Source: Thysanoteuthis rhombus
Taxonomy: Eukaryota > Mollusca > Cephalopoda > Oegopsida > Thysanoteuthidae
Reading direction: 5' to 3'
DNA: 64,000 nucleotides
NCBI GenBank assembly: GCA_963457665.1
Contig: OY735219.1
Span: 43,215,714-43,279,713 of the forward strand
In this document: positions 37,715 to 48,215 of the stretch, in pieces
Layout: each line of letters opens with the position of its first letter
Position numbering within the stretch: position 1 is the stretch's first letter
Notes under the pieces: model-generated
Databases searched by the model: none
What the model was told of the DNA's origin: nothing
Seen by the model: only the letters and a program-made list of their open reading frames with translations
Made by a program: the position numbers and the translations under genes

Positions 37715-39400
37715 TAATGAGGTAATTTAATTCGGACTAAACCGACTTTAGTATACGACCACTTTTTAGTAACCTATCAGCGAAAGATGGTGTATCTGTG
37801 ATTTTCAAGACCAGCACGCCAACCACTGCACTTCAGCACGTTTGGACAGTCCTTCTGCAAACGCTACGAGCTTTAATTGCGTTTTTGGTGGCAGATTTAA
37901 ATCCACCATGTTGCAATTCACACACTAGGAAACAAAATATTAAGTTTCTACAATTTGCTTTTATATTCATCCGATCAAAGTACAAAGTAAAAAGAAAAGT
38001 CTCACAAAGTCAGAAAATTTATAAATAGATGTTCAAGATGGACGTCAGCTGTTAACTTGAAATCAGATTTGAGCCGTCTTCGTTAGGGCGAGGATAATTT
38101 TCATGGCAAAATCTGTTTGTCATTAACAGAGTCTTTGCCAAGGGAAGTGGCGGCAATAGTCCTTTACTTACAAACACGACAACCAATCATAGAAAAAATG
38201 ACTAATTCTGTTTGTTTTGTTTTTTTTTCTTATTTCATCGTATTTTGATTTAATCCTTTATTTTACCGAATTCATGAATAACTCATTTCTATGCCAACAC
38301 ATCGCTGAAAATCATTTTTTGGAAAGACTGTTTGAGAGACTCAACTGACGCTGGTTATAAACATTGCACACGTGAATGAGCGTAATCAGTAAAGGAAATT
38401 CTGTAAATTTCCATGTGATTTATTATCAGAAACTACGCGGCATAATTGAAAAACGATTTTACTTTGAGTTTATTTTTCATAATCATATTAAAAAATGACG
38501 GCACTAATCAATTAATTTGGCAATCACGTTGTACTGATCTAAAGATAAAATCATGTAAATGTACAATTTAGCAATTTTAACGTCATATAAAATTCTATTT
38601 CCACAAAGTCACGTCCCAAACGTCATTAATGACGTAAGTGTGACAGTAGACAAATATACAGTGGTAATTATTATATTTGTGGTTTCTTCTACGGCCTTTT
38701 TTTTTTTTCTTCTTTTCAGTTTTCCATCAGGAGTTATTTCGTTATTTAGTATCAATCTGTTTAGGTTTTTATTCATGTGTGGAGAGTTTGGGTATATATA
38801 TATATATACCATATATATATGGTATTGTATCTTTTCCACTTCGAAAAAATAAACGAGTAAGTTATTTTTTTCAAACGTAAAACTTGAGTAAATTAAAAAC
38901 GGGGAACTTATTTTCAAGGCCCCGTTTGGAAAAGTATAAATTTCATCGAGGCTTTTTTTGTGCGCGTGCTTATCAATTAGGTATATGAGTTTATTTAAAA
39001 ATGATTTTTGTGATTACTTTTATAAGCAGTAAACTATGAAACCATGTGAGACATTCATGAATAATAATTCGGAAAAAAAGCACAATTAGACTAGGACTTA
39101 CCAAAAGAAAATACTAACTGGACGTAATATGCCCACAAAAATTGAAAAGCGTTAACTGATATCAAAGAGACTGATAGGCAGCAACGCGAGAGCTCTCTAG
39201 TTGTCTTCTGTCAATGACGATTCAGGACTCTAACTAACTATAAAATCATAAACCCCGAAAGAAAAATTTAACAAGTAATGAATTGTATAGCATTCCAAAT
39301 GAACATATTTTTGGATTATTTTATTAGATATTTAGTTTTCACCGTCGTCTTAATTCTTGTTATTTTTGCACAATTTTTAATTTTGGTAACAGATAAGAGC
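37713..39400. other. Unassigned AT-rich DNA
   Basis: A short TA palindrome (tatatataccatatatatatgg) lies near 38795-38822. No gene recognised. Confidence 0.4.
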
Positions 39401-39404
39401 GCAA

Positions 39405-39495
39405 TCGGAGATAAAGAGTAAGCCTTCTGTGAGGATCGAACTTACTCCTTCATTACGGGAGGAATTCCAGTTTACTAATTAGCCACAAAGACTTT
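39405..39495 (-). mobile_element. tRNA-derived SINE head
   Basis: Minus-strand A-box-like TGGCTAATTAGTAAACTGG (about 39467-39485) and B-box-like AAGTTCGATCCTCACAG (about 39427-39444), followed by a body similar to the SINE at 27025-27195. Confidence 0.6.
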
Positions 39496-39603
39496 TCGTG
39501 GCTTGGCAGAAGCTGATTCTCAAAACTGAGCACAATTCCCTATAACTTACACTCGGCACCATGTTTTTGTTGATTAGGTATGAGACATAGTTATTAAAAC
39601 AAT

Positions 39604-39620
39604 CTTCATCATCATCATCA

Positions 39621-39688
<68 letters not shown>

Positions 39689-39690
39689 TG
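39604..39690. repeat. (ATC)n(ATT)n trinucleotide tail
   Basis: Tandem ATC then ATT units (plus strand) at the 3' terminus of the minus-strand RLE LINE. Read on the minus strand it is an (AAT)n-type tail. The Asn/Asp-rich open frame over it is an artefact. Confidence 0.9.
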
Positions 39691-40639
39691 CAATCTCACA
39701 CCAGTTGCCTGGTGGTAACCGCTGGAGTTTGAGTGACAGCAAGTCTCCTCAAGTCTCCAGCCCTTCTCTCTTAGTTCTCATAGGCCACAATAATACTGCA
39801 GTTAACAGTTTCACACCAGTTGCCCAGTAGTCATTGCTGAAGGCTGAATGACAATAAGTCTCCTCGGGTCTTCAGCCAACATCTCTTCTCTCCTTCTTTA
39901 TGATTATTATTAGTAGTAGTAGTAGTAGTAGTAGTATTTTTTGCATCTCCCCACCAGTTGCCTGATAAGAGACTGTGACAGCAAGTCTCTTCAAGTATCC
40001 GGCCCTCCTCTCTGAACTCTCACAGTACACAGCTGTGCTGTGGATCACAGTTTCACACCAATTGCCCGATTGTTATTACTGAAGACTTTGTGGCACCAAG
40101 TCTCCTCAGATCTCTAGCCATCCTCTCATATCTTCCTCACCTGTCACAGCAATGCTGTGGTTTGCACCGTCTGCACACTGCCTTTCCCTTGGCTGTTAGG
40201 CCATTGCCAATAGCTAGGGTCGTAGATCTCATATTTCCAATACTCTCCTTTCCCTATTTGTCTGTTTCAGATATGCATATGCTTTGATACACATGTGCAG
40301 GGTTAGATCAAGTGTATGATATCACTTAGTATGCATGTGTTCTGTTGATCATTTCCTCTTGCTTTAATACATCAATTTATTAAATTCAAAGAAATCCCAA
40401 AGAGATTAAAATCAGAAAAATATCGCACAAATTTCGGGATTGAAAGAATAAACCACAAATTTACCAGTGTGACAGTAAGTCTCCTCAGGTCTCCAGCTTT
40501 CCTCTCATATCTTCCTCACCTATCACAGCAGTGCTGTGGTTTGTGCTGTCTCTACCCTGGCTTTTTCTTGACTATCAGCCCATTGCTGACAGCTGGGAGT
40601 AGTTGATATCATATTTTTAGTTCTCTTCTCAGTATTCGT
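39691..40639 (-). mobile_element. RLE LINE 3' end with tandemly repeated units
   Basis: A block containing CACCAGTTGCC, 'gacagcaagtctcctcaagtctcc' and 'ctctcatatcttcctcacct' recurs about five times, near 39700, 39815, 39955, 40060 and 40467. A second trinucleotide tail, (TAG)n at 39907-39936, lies inside. This means at least two 3' ends were joined in tandem. The block beginning at 40467 leads directly into the coding end at 40640. Confidence 0.75.
40263..40440 (+). repeat. Direct repeat, partner of 42768-42930
   Basis: About 165 bases at over 90% identity by eye with 42768-42930 (GATATGCATATGCTTTGATA and 'acatgtgcagggttagatca'). The two copies flank the nested LINE complex. Confidence 0.9.
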
Positions 40640-40980
40640 GTAGTCCCAAGTAGTGATGTGGTCAGTATAGTCTCAATTCTTTCTTAGTTCCTCTAATCTC
40701 GTTTTCAGTGTCTTTGGTACGGTTCCGAGTGCATCTCGTATTACTGGTACTACCCTGACTTTCATGTTCAACTCCTTTTTCGGTTCCCTGGCCTGGTCCT
40801 CGTATTTCCCAAATTTTCCACTCTCTTTCGAATTTACCCCGTGATTCGCAGGTACAGTCACGTCGATTATTGGACAGGTTCTTCTTTCCTTGTCCACGAT
40901 TACCAGGTCTAGTCTTCTCGCTTGGATCAGGTGGTCAGTTTGAATGTCAAAGTCCCAGAGTAATTTATGGCTTCTAAAAT
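40640..40980 (-). pseudogene. RLE LINE endonuclease and C-terminus
   Basis: The minus strand encodes HKLLWDFDIQTDHLIQARR, then LDLVIVDKERRTCPIIDVTV. This is the restriction-like endonuclease core, where families usually have RPD...D; here P is replaced by L. KVRVVPVIRDALGTVPKTL follows, then the stop near 40673. LINEs of the R2/R4/NeSL type use this nuclease to cut the target. The upstream coding part continues at 42107-42460, beyond an inserted LINE. The frame is open in this segment, but the gene is interrupted and truncated. Confidence 0.85.
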
Positions 40981-42106
40981 CAACTGAAAGAAAAAGCAGC
41001 AAAGTATAAACTACCACTTGCTGTAGCATTTATCGACTTCAAAAAGGCGTTCGACTCAGTAGAAATCCCTAAGGTCATGGAGGCCATCAGTCGGCAAGGT
41101 GTAGATCCAGTATATGTTGAAGTGTTGAAACATATATACAATCACGGCAGCTCATTTATCAGGCTACATAAAGACTCAGACCCCTTCCAGCTCTAGAAAG
41201 GAGTAAGACAAGGTGATACCAGCTCACCTAAACTCTTCACAGCCTGCCTCGAGATGATTTTCAGAAGGCTAGACTGGGAGAATAAAGGAATTAAGATAGA
41301 CGGAGAGTATCTGAGCAACCTCAGATTTGCAGACGACATAGCCCTTTTCGCAGAGAGCCTACACGACCTCCAACTAATGATAGATGAACTAAATGGAGAG
41401 AGCAAGAAAGTCGGCCTACACATGAACTTCAGCAAGACGAAGATCATGTGCAACAACCACATTGGAGATAAAAACACTAAGATCGAAATCGAGGACACAG
41501 AACTCGAGAAAGTAGACCACTACATCTACCTAGGGCAACGAATCTCCAAGAGACCCTCAAAAGAAGGAGAAATCAAGCGAAGAATCACACTAGGATGGCA
41601 AGCCTTTGGCAGAGCTAGCTCAACCTTCAAAAATAATAAGATCCCATTAATCCTAAAGAGAAGGGTGTATAACCAGTGCATCCTCCCAATAGTCACTTAT
41701 GGAGCTGAAACATTGAACTTAACCAAGAGACAGACCCGTAAGCTGAGAACCATGCAACGTGCACATGAAAGAATAATGCTGGGCCTCACATGGAGAGACC
41801 ACAAAACAGCACAGTACATCCGGGAAAAGACAAGAGTTAGAGACATCATAGAATCCATAAAAAATCTTAAATGGCGGTGGGCTGGCCATGTTGCGAGAAT
41901 GGCAGACAATCGATGGACATCACGACTCACAACATGGATTCCCCGAGACGACATGTGCAACCGAGGCCGGCAAAATGTTAGATGGAGAGACAAGCTAGAC
42001 AAGTTCAGGAAGTACTGGCTCTGTGACGCCCATGATAGAGAAGTGTAGCAAATCCTGGGGAAGGTCTATGTCCAACGACGGACGCTAAAAGACTGATGAT
42101 GATGAT
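40981..42106 (+). pseudogene. RTE-like LINE reverse transcriptase, 5'-truncated
   Basis: The reverse transcriptase frame runs from QLKEKAAKYKLPLAVAFIDF at 40981, through KGVRQGD at about 41197-41217 and the catalytic FADD box at 41326-41337, to WRWAGHVARM at about 41872-41901, and ends in RRTLKD at 42094. Only two in-frame stops break it: TAG at 41194-41196, where other copies have a sense codon, and TAG at 42046-42048, where the copy at 48003-48205 has TGG. A (TGA)n tail follows at 42094-42106. The palm, thumb and C-terminus are present, while the fingers and the N-terminal endonuclease are missing. It is the best copy of a family seen four other times here. It lies inside the RLE LINE in the opposite orientation. 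Clade assignment to RTE is inference from the C-terminal motif and tail. Confidence 0.88.
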
Positions 42107-42460
42107 TCTCCAGAGCTGTCTCCAGTTTGTGTTGATACCACTTGTCTGCAGAGTTGAATCCCATTTATTTGCTCAGTTCCCCGTGAATCAATGTTGCTAC
42201 CCTATCGTGATTTTATTCGTACTCCTTCTGGGCTAGTTGACTGCATTCACTGCTTCTGTGGTTTAAGGTCCCACCCCTTTCTCCATATAGGCAGCATTTG
42301 TTAATATCCGGGTTATGCTGATTTCCGTTTTGATATAATTTGTCCTGATGTATTTGTTTTGGGCTGTCATAATGAGCGATTCTGTTTCTCTCTTCGGGTT
42401 CCCTTTGCGTAGCGATGTCGATGATCTCTCGTCTGAGACATCAGCTGAAACATTGTAACA
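42107..42460 (-). pseudogene. RLE LINE, upstream coding part (zinc-knuckle region)
   Basis: Minus-strand frames give MTAQNKYIRTNYIKTEI, then a CCHC-like NKCCLYGERGGTLNHRSSEC, SQLAQKEYE and KWYQHKLETALEN. That is the stretch that normally precedes HKLLWDFD in this LINE class, and HKLLWDFD indeed resumes at about 40975. This places the intervening 1.1 kb as an insertion. There are frameshifts and two or more stops. The 5' end fades near 42460. Confidence 0.82.
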
Positions 42461-42767
42461 CTATTTTTTATCAAATTTGACTAGTTTTACCTTAATCTAG
42501 ATTTTTAGTTGTTTTTATATAACTTTCAATCAAATACAAAGCTTCGGACATGGTTTGGTAAAAGGAACAGATGAAACACGTTGATCAAATGAAAACCATG
42601 AAAAAAAAAGAGCACAAATGAAATAACATCGTCTTTCCATTAATTTTCCTTCGTCCTTTCGTTTCAATACAGTAAACGGTATCTTAATCCAACAAATTAA
42701 ACAAAACCAATAAAAGGGTGCCATTTCAAACAGGAAATGTGTTTTACTCAATTTACCCGTATGAGTC
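42461..42767. other. Unassigned DNA
   Basis: No feature recognised. Confidence 0.4.
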
Positions 42768-42930
42768 TGTTTCGGATATGCATATGCCTTGATACACATG
42801 TGCAGGGTTAGATCAAGTGTATGATATCACTTAGTATGCATGTGTTCTGTTGATCATTTCCTCTTGCTTCAATATATCAATTTATAAATCTTAAGAAATC
42901 TCAGGGAGATTAAAACAAGAAAAATACCGC
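42768..42930 (+). repeat. Direct repeat, partner of 40263-40440
   Basis: Second copy of the roughly 165-bp block. It starts GTCTGTTTCGGATATGCATA and ends near AAAATACCGCTCAGATG, with (GAA)n just after it. Confidence 0.9.
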
Positions 42931-43224
42931 TCAGATGAAGAAGAAGAAGACTTTCTTTGTCCCTACACAAAGGTGTAACAGCGACACCAGCAGTTGATAA
43001 GAACATAGATTTCATAAAGCATCGACGTTTAGATGATCCCCGGGTTCATTTCTTCAGGGAAAAAATAGTTTGGTGGGTTGAAGCGAGGCACACATTACTA
43101 TTACTGGTTTTCCCCATGCGAACTTCAACCTAGTAAGAAGATATATTGTAAATTTGCGGTTTATGCTTTTAATCCTGAAATAGGATCGTACGCACGGATT
43201 TGTGGGGGTGTTCCGGTCGGGTTC
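42931..43224. other. Unassigned DNA
   Basis: No feature recognised. Confidence 0.4.
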
Positions 43225-43610
43225 TGTCATCTGCTTTCAAGATGGCGACGTTGCCACCGCTCTTGCGAAATGTGCCCTTTACCAACTTGCAAATTGAACG
43301 TCCGTTTGTTTTTGTGTTGGGATTTTCTAGTGCTCCTGGTCATACCGTTTTGTCTACAGACTTGAAAACTGGCATCAGTTCCCCTACTAGACCCCCTCTG
43401 AATTTTTTTTTGGGGGGGGGAGATCTATTAATTTTGAGGGTCTTATTTTGACGGGTTTATTAATAACTTGGATGTTTTCTAGGGGAAACGTCAGTGATGT
43501 CATAAGATAGAATTTATCCTGACCATATTTAAACTTCAAGGGATTTTTTTACATCATTTCGAATTTTGTCGCTACGGTTGTTCAAATATTGACTGTGATG
43601 GCGAGTCTAG
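43225..43610 (+). mobile_element. MITE family B, copy 7 (near full length)
   Basis: Contains 'caagatggcgacg', 'ctggtcataccgttttgtct', 'ttattttgacgggtttatta', 'gtcagtgatgtcataagat' and the end TCGCTACGGTTGTTC then 'attgactgtgatggcgag'. Confidence 0.88.
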
Positions 43611-43950
43611 TTTATTTTTATATTCCCCCTGCTCTAAAAATGTCTTCAATGCATATAGTAATTCACAGTTGTGAAATAAGTAGTTTCCTTACGCTGTCTA
43701 CGGTTTCGTCTGTTCTTGCTTGGGCTTCACATATTCCATTACTTCTTAATCGACCCGTTTGCAGCATATGGATTAGACTTAGAGGCGCCTGAAGTGGTAT
43801 CACTCACTTCACCCTATGTCATAGCTGAGTGGAAAGATAGATACATGCCTTTGGCACTAATGTGAAGTGAGAACAAGCTGTACCAATCGGAGTTTGAACT
43901 CTGTTCATTGAGTCCATTCTACTAGCCTGCTCGGCTACTCTGTACCTCCT
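43611..43950 (-). mobile_element. SINE plus shared flank
   Basis: The minus strand has A-box-like TAGCCGAGCAGGCTAGTAG (about 43921-43938) and B-box-like GAGTTCAAACTCCG (about 43888-43901). The body aligns with 28866-29150, so a family B element and this SINE are neighbours at both loci. Confidence 0.72.
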
Positions 43951-44094
43951 CAGAGAAGGGACATTTTCTTTTCAGTGTCCCTGCCATATTTATCAAAAGT
44001 AACAGGATTTCTGTTTTTTAGAAATGAAAACTCTTTTGACCTCCGTATTGTTTACTATTTTAGTTATTGTTCATTTATTATTAGAGTTTGTTTT

Positions 44095-44250
44095 TTACTC
44101 TATTTCCCTCTGGAAAACGCCAGTCATGTCGTAAATAAAATTTATTCCGACCATTTTTTTTCTTCGATGAAATTTTTTTTTTACTTGACTTCAAATTTTA
44201 ACACTATGGCTGTTCAATCATTGTCTGTTATGGCGAGCTCTACATAAAGA
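44095..44250 (+). mobile_element. MITE family B, copy 8 (distal end only)
   Basis: Contains CTGGAAAACGCCAGTCATGT, 'gacttcaaattttaacacta' and the terminal 'tgttcaatcattgtctgtta'. The proximal part is missing. Confidence 0.8.
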
Positions 44251-44494
44251 TCAAAACACATTGTCGACAATTTGATTTGAATTCATATCCCCAACGATAT
44301 TCACCTACTCCGAGCAAAACGTACGTTAAAAAGCAACTGGTGAATTGAGATGAATGTGAAAAATAGATTTATAAAAAGCTGTCTTACAAATTTTAAATGA
44401 CTGAATGTTTATGTTCCTCAATCATCATTGTCGTTACTATGTCTTGTTTTTCCCCTTTTTCACTTAAGAAAATCCCTTTATGCAACTTCAACTT
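44251..44494. other. Unassigned spacer
   Basis: Nothing recognised. Confidence 0.4.
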
Positions 44495-44925
44495 TCTTAT
44501 TTGTATCGTTGAAAAACCATAACTACAAAAGGTGGTGAAGGGTTCTATCCTTCTCTTTTTATGTGTGTGTTTGTTTATGCAGTCATGTGTTCCTGTGCTC
44601 CTGGCCATACCATCGCGTCGACACTTGGCATCAGTACTTCGCTAAACTCTCTCTAAAAATGTTTTGGGATAAAAAGCTTTTTTTCACCTTCTAGGAGTCT
44701 TTATTTTTACGGGATTATTAACAACATCTGGATTCACCAGAATTTGGATGTTTCTAGATGTTTTTATCCTTTATTAAATATTTTCTTGAGGAAAACTTCA
44801 GAAACCTCAGAAATAGAATTTATTCCGACTATATCTATTGCTTCGATAGATTTCTTTACATGACTTCATATTTTGACTCTACAGTTGTTTAATTATTGAC
44901 TATGATGGCGAGTTTGATATTAGAT
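44495..44925 (+). mobile_element. MITE family B, copy 9 (full length)
   Basis: Starts GTTGAAAAACCATAACTAC and ends ACTCTACAGTTGTTTAATTA with 'ttgactatgatggcgag'. All internal landmarks are in order. Confidence 0.88.
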
Positions 44926-45478
44926 TTCTCCTTGCTGTGTTTTTCGTTTTGTTTTCATTTCTGAATTTGGAATGAAATAATCATAATGGTAGTAATTATG
45001 ATAATGGTGATACTGATAATAGTAATATCCGTACTCGACATAAATGAATCGCCCTAGCCAGTACGTGCACTAAAACTACTTGTCCAGAACCATTCAAAAT
45101 TATCAACAAAAAAATTATCTTTCTCTAGAAATTATTTCTTTTAAATATCAGCAGAAAATTTGGCCATTATTGGTCTAAAATGACCCCAAATGTAGTTTTT
45201 GAGGAAAGCAAAACAAAATGTTTTAGATGGTGTCTACTGTTGTGCTCATGCAAATTTTCTATATTGTAGCCCAAAAAACATATCCAGGTGCACATGGAGT
45301 CACATACATAGACATACACAGACACACGGACGAGCAAAGAGTGAGAAGAAATCTGTAGCCCACTCGGCTGGTCCGTCGGACGAGCCATTGTGGTGATTCG
45401 ATAATGACAATGATGATAATGATAAGAAACATTTATGCTGAGTATTAATCAATTGCATAAGTGTATGCGTATGTACAC
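44926..45478. other. Unassigned DNA
   Basis: 45038-45150 shares a patch with 15058-15180. No gene recognised. Confidence 0.4.
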
Positions 45479-45509
45479 ATACACACACGCACACACATAT
45501 ATATAGGTG

Positions 45510-45544
<35 letters not shown>
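45479..45544. repeat. (CA)n/(TA)n/(TG)n microsatellite
   Basis: CA, TA and TG blocks that could fold back on each other. Confidence 0.93.
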
Positions 45545-45549
<5 letters not shown>

Positions 45550-46319
45550 GAAACAGAAAGGGTCTTTTTCCCTTCTATTTTCCATTCTTCTACCGTCTCC
45601 CCTCCCCGTAAATTTATCACTGCTGACAGCACTTGGTCTTTGTCTGCGGCGAAAGTCAGCAGTTCTCAGTACAGGGGAAATGTCGATAAGACCAATTTTT
45701 CAAATCGGTTAACAGCGTTCGTAAGGAATCAAGTGACCCGAAATGAAAGCAGTTAAAGAGAAATACATGGCGTTTTTTAATAGATCCGTAGCATTGGTAG
45801 AAATAGAAAAATATGATATATAGAGTGGACAAAGAAAGAGGAATATTTTTGTTCTTCGTTACGTCAAGCTGTCATATTATTTCATTTAGATACAGTATTT
45901 AGAAAGTCCTGGAAGGAAAGAAAAGAAAACAGGAGAGAGAGAAAAAAAGAAAGAAAGCAGACTGTAGAGTGTTTAATTACACTCCGTATATATGGAATAT
46001 ATATCGCACTTTGGACGATATTTTTCGGTTTTTATGTTGTGGTTAGCTTAAAAACACAGTTGGAAACATTCTGTATTAGAGAGACAAATGTTGACAAATG
46101 CTGTCAAAAAATGTATATGTTAAGTCGCAGTTTTTGAACTGAGTCTATTCTCATTTTATTTTCTCTGTTCATCTTTCTTTTTCAGTCATTTTATGTTATT
46201 CCTTGATTATTTCTTTCTTAACTCTTCATTTCAATATATTTTTTAACATCTTTTCAACTATTGTGTATGGTACGGTCAGATCATTTTCTTCGTCTATTTG
46301 TTCATTTATTCACAACGTT
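45545..46319. other. Unassigned DNA
   Basis: A purine-rich patch lies near 45914-45960. No gene recognised. Confidence 0.4.
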
Positions 46320-46720
46320 TCTGTGCACGCTTCGGACTTCGTCAGATGTTGGTAATATGAATTGATATTAATGGCACCTGAGAACACAGAGCCATTTATG
46401 AAAACGTAGGCAGGTCACACACACGCACACACAAAAACTCACACTCTTCTTCAGGCGAATGATTCGGTTTATTTTTATCTGTATTTAGGACGTTTCTTTG
46501 TTGGGGGTCTATTTTTCTTGGATGAAGAATCTCCCTCTTATTCTATTTTGTGTTTTTATTTTTCCCGTTTCTTTGCTTTAGTGATTGGTCATTGCTTGTT
46601 TTATATTTCTGTTTTATGTAGTGGAGATTCTGTGTTCGTTGATAGATGTAAATTATAAATTAGCAGGAGATATTGTAGGCATTTTCTTTATCAGTATGTT
46701 TCTGAACCATCCGCTCTTTG
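46320..46720 (-). mobile_element. Left terminal repeat of PLE 2
   Basis: The minus strand of 46440-46720 matches the plus strand of 49078-49318: ACTGATAAAGAAAATGCCT, 'atctcctg.aatttataattta', 'aaaacaaag', CGTCCTAAATA, ATTCGCCTGAAGAAG. The match, and the hammerhead motif, break off after CTGAAGAAG at about 46447. Beyond lies a second terminus-like motif, CTGACGAAGTCCGAAGC with GAAACGTTGTGAATAAATG at about 46300-46345. Confidence 0.75.
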
Positions 46721-47989
46721 TAATATGCTTCCTCTCTGAGAGTATTTCATTTTCACAAATTTGTTTCCTAATGTTAGGGTTCACATTTACATGACTTCGG
46801 TTGTAAGTTTAATTATTCTGGATTTGGTCTGTTTCTACATGTCTAAAATAATTATGTTGATTGTGTTGTTCTTTGAAGTGACTGGAGATGTATAATAATC
46901 ATGATGTTAATAGTAATAACGAGGGAGATTAGATAGCTATAATGTTTAACTCCCAGTATACCTATACATGGGGTGTTGAATTATGTTTTTTTAATAGAAA
47001 TTTTGAGCGGTGCTGGTACTTTTACGCTGCTTCATTTTTTCTATTTGATGATATTGTTTTTGGTGGGGGTTGTTCTATTGGCAAAAGTGAGAATTTCACA
47101 TTTCTCATTTAGGCAGAGGCAACATGGGGTTTCAATATTCTGGAATATGAGCATTCGTTTTAATATTTTCTATTTTAGGGTTGCAATCGGTTAGTCTGGT
47201 AATATGTCGACAGCGATGAATTGTTTTTATATTTTTGGTTTGTAAATGATGAAATATGGTTGGCTAATCTTAGTTTAAAGGGCGTTTTTCTTTTTCTATA
47301 TTCCTATATAATATTTCACTTCTAAGGGTTTCTCCTTGGGTTGATATTTCAGCTTGGTATACAATATTGGATTTGAGACATTTGTTTTGCAAAGGACATC
47401 CGTTTCTGTTTGTAAAATTGCAATCTGGTTAAGTTATGCTTTCTAATATTATTTCTAATTACTTTATTGTTATGTTTTATCATAAACTTATTAAAATTAT
47501 CTGTACAGCTATAGATAATTTTTATTTTTTTCTTGTTGAATATTTTACTTAATGGAATGCTCGGAGGAAGTGTTTTTCTATTAATTGGCTTTAGTGTATA
47601 TATTTATAATATCGTTGAATATTGTTTCATTTGAAAAGCTATATACCAGCCTAGTTTCCGTTGATTTGGGGATCTTTTCGATGATTCTGTTTGGACAGTT
47701 GGATCTCGTGCTAATATATATAATTAGAGTTTTCTTTCCTATCTGGTTTATGGGTTTTATTATTTAGATTAAAAGTAATACTTAAAAATGCACAATTTTT
47801 GCATTAATTTCGACTTAAAAGTTCAATTTTTTCATTTCTTCTATGAAGCATTTTTCATTTTTTTCGCGTGTTTGTGCATTATGCATTTTTCTGATCCGAA
47901 TCGAGACTACACATAAAAACTTCAAAACTGCAGACATCGTTTTTTTTTTATTGAACAGTACCGTCTGTCTACAGTGTTTGATTATTTCT
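46721..47989 (-). pseudogene. PLE 2, C-terminal half: RT thumb and GIY-YIG region
   Basis: Decayed minus-strand frames read in order. EIIKHCRQTVLFNKKK is at about 47943-47988. FIEEMKKLNF, NLNNKTHKPDRKENSN and IIEKIPKSTETRL lie between 47620 and 47850. IYSCTDNFNKFMIKHNNK is at about 47455-47520, then a CNF...CPL...CL zinc-type segment with IVYQAEIS. PFKLRLANHISSFTNQKYKN is at about 47215-47280 and CCLCLNEKCEILTF at about 47085-47130. This is the layout of PLEs with a C-terminal GIY-YIG endonuclease; the conserved R and NH are visible, but the GIY and YIG boxes are not intact. The reverse-transcriptase palm with its catalytic aspartates is missing, apparently deleted between LFNKKK and FIEEMK. 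Confidence 0.78.
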
Positions 47990-48215
47990 ATATCTTTATT
48001 AATCGATGGAAATCACGAAATCGATGGACATCACGACTCACAACATGGATTCCCCGAGACCACATGCGCAACCGAATGTTAGATGGAGAGACGAGCTAGA
48101 CAAGTTCAGGAAGTACTGGCTCCGTGACGCCCATGATAGAGAAGTGTGGCAAATCCTGGGGAAGGTCCATGTCCAACGACGGACGCTAAAAGACTGATGA
48201 TGATGATATCTTTAT
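47990..48215 (+). mobile_element. RTE-like LINE 3' fragment inserted into PLE 2
   Basis: The fragment occupies about 48003-48205. It encodes the last 60 or so residues ([29 protein letters not shown]) and ends in (TGA)n. It is flanked by ATATCTTTAT at 47990-47999 and 48206-48215, a target duplication. Its first 17 bases occur twice in tandem with one mismatch (ATCGATGGAAATCACGA, then ATCGATGGACATCACGA). PLE coding continues on both sides. Confidence 0.88.

Noticed and set aside
39479..39742. Asn-rich 87-residue protein
   Set aside because: The Asn/Asp stretch is the triplet tail of a LINE; the remainder is its 3' end.
46585..47767. Series of hydrophobic plus-strand frames suggesting membrane proteins
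   Set aside because: They are antisense to the AT-rich coding of PLE 2. T-rich complements of Lys/Asn codons translate to hydrophobic residues.
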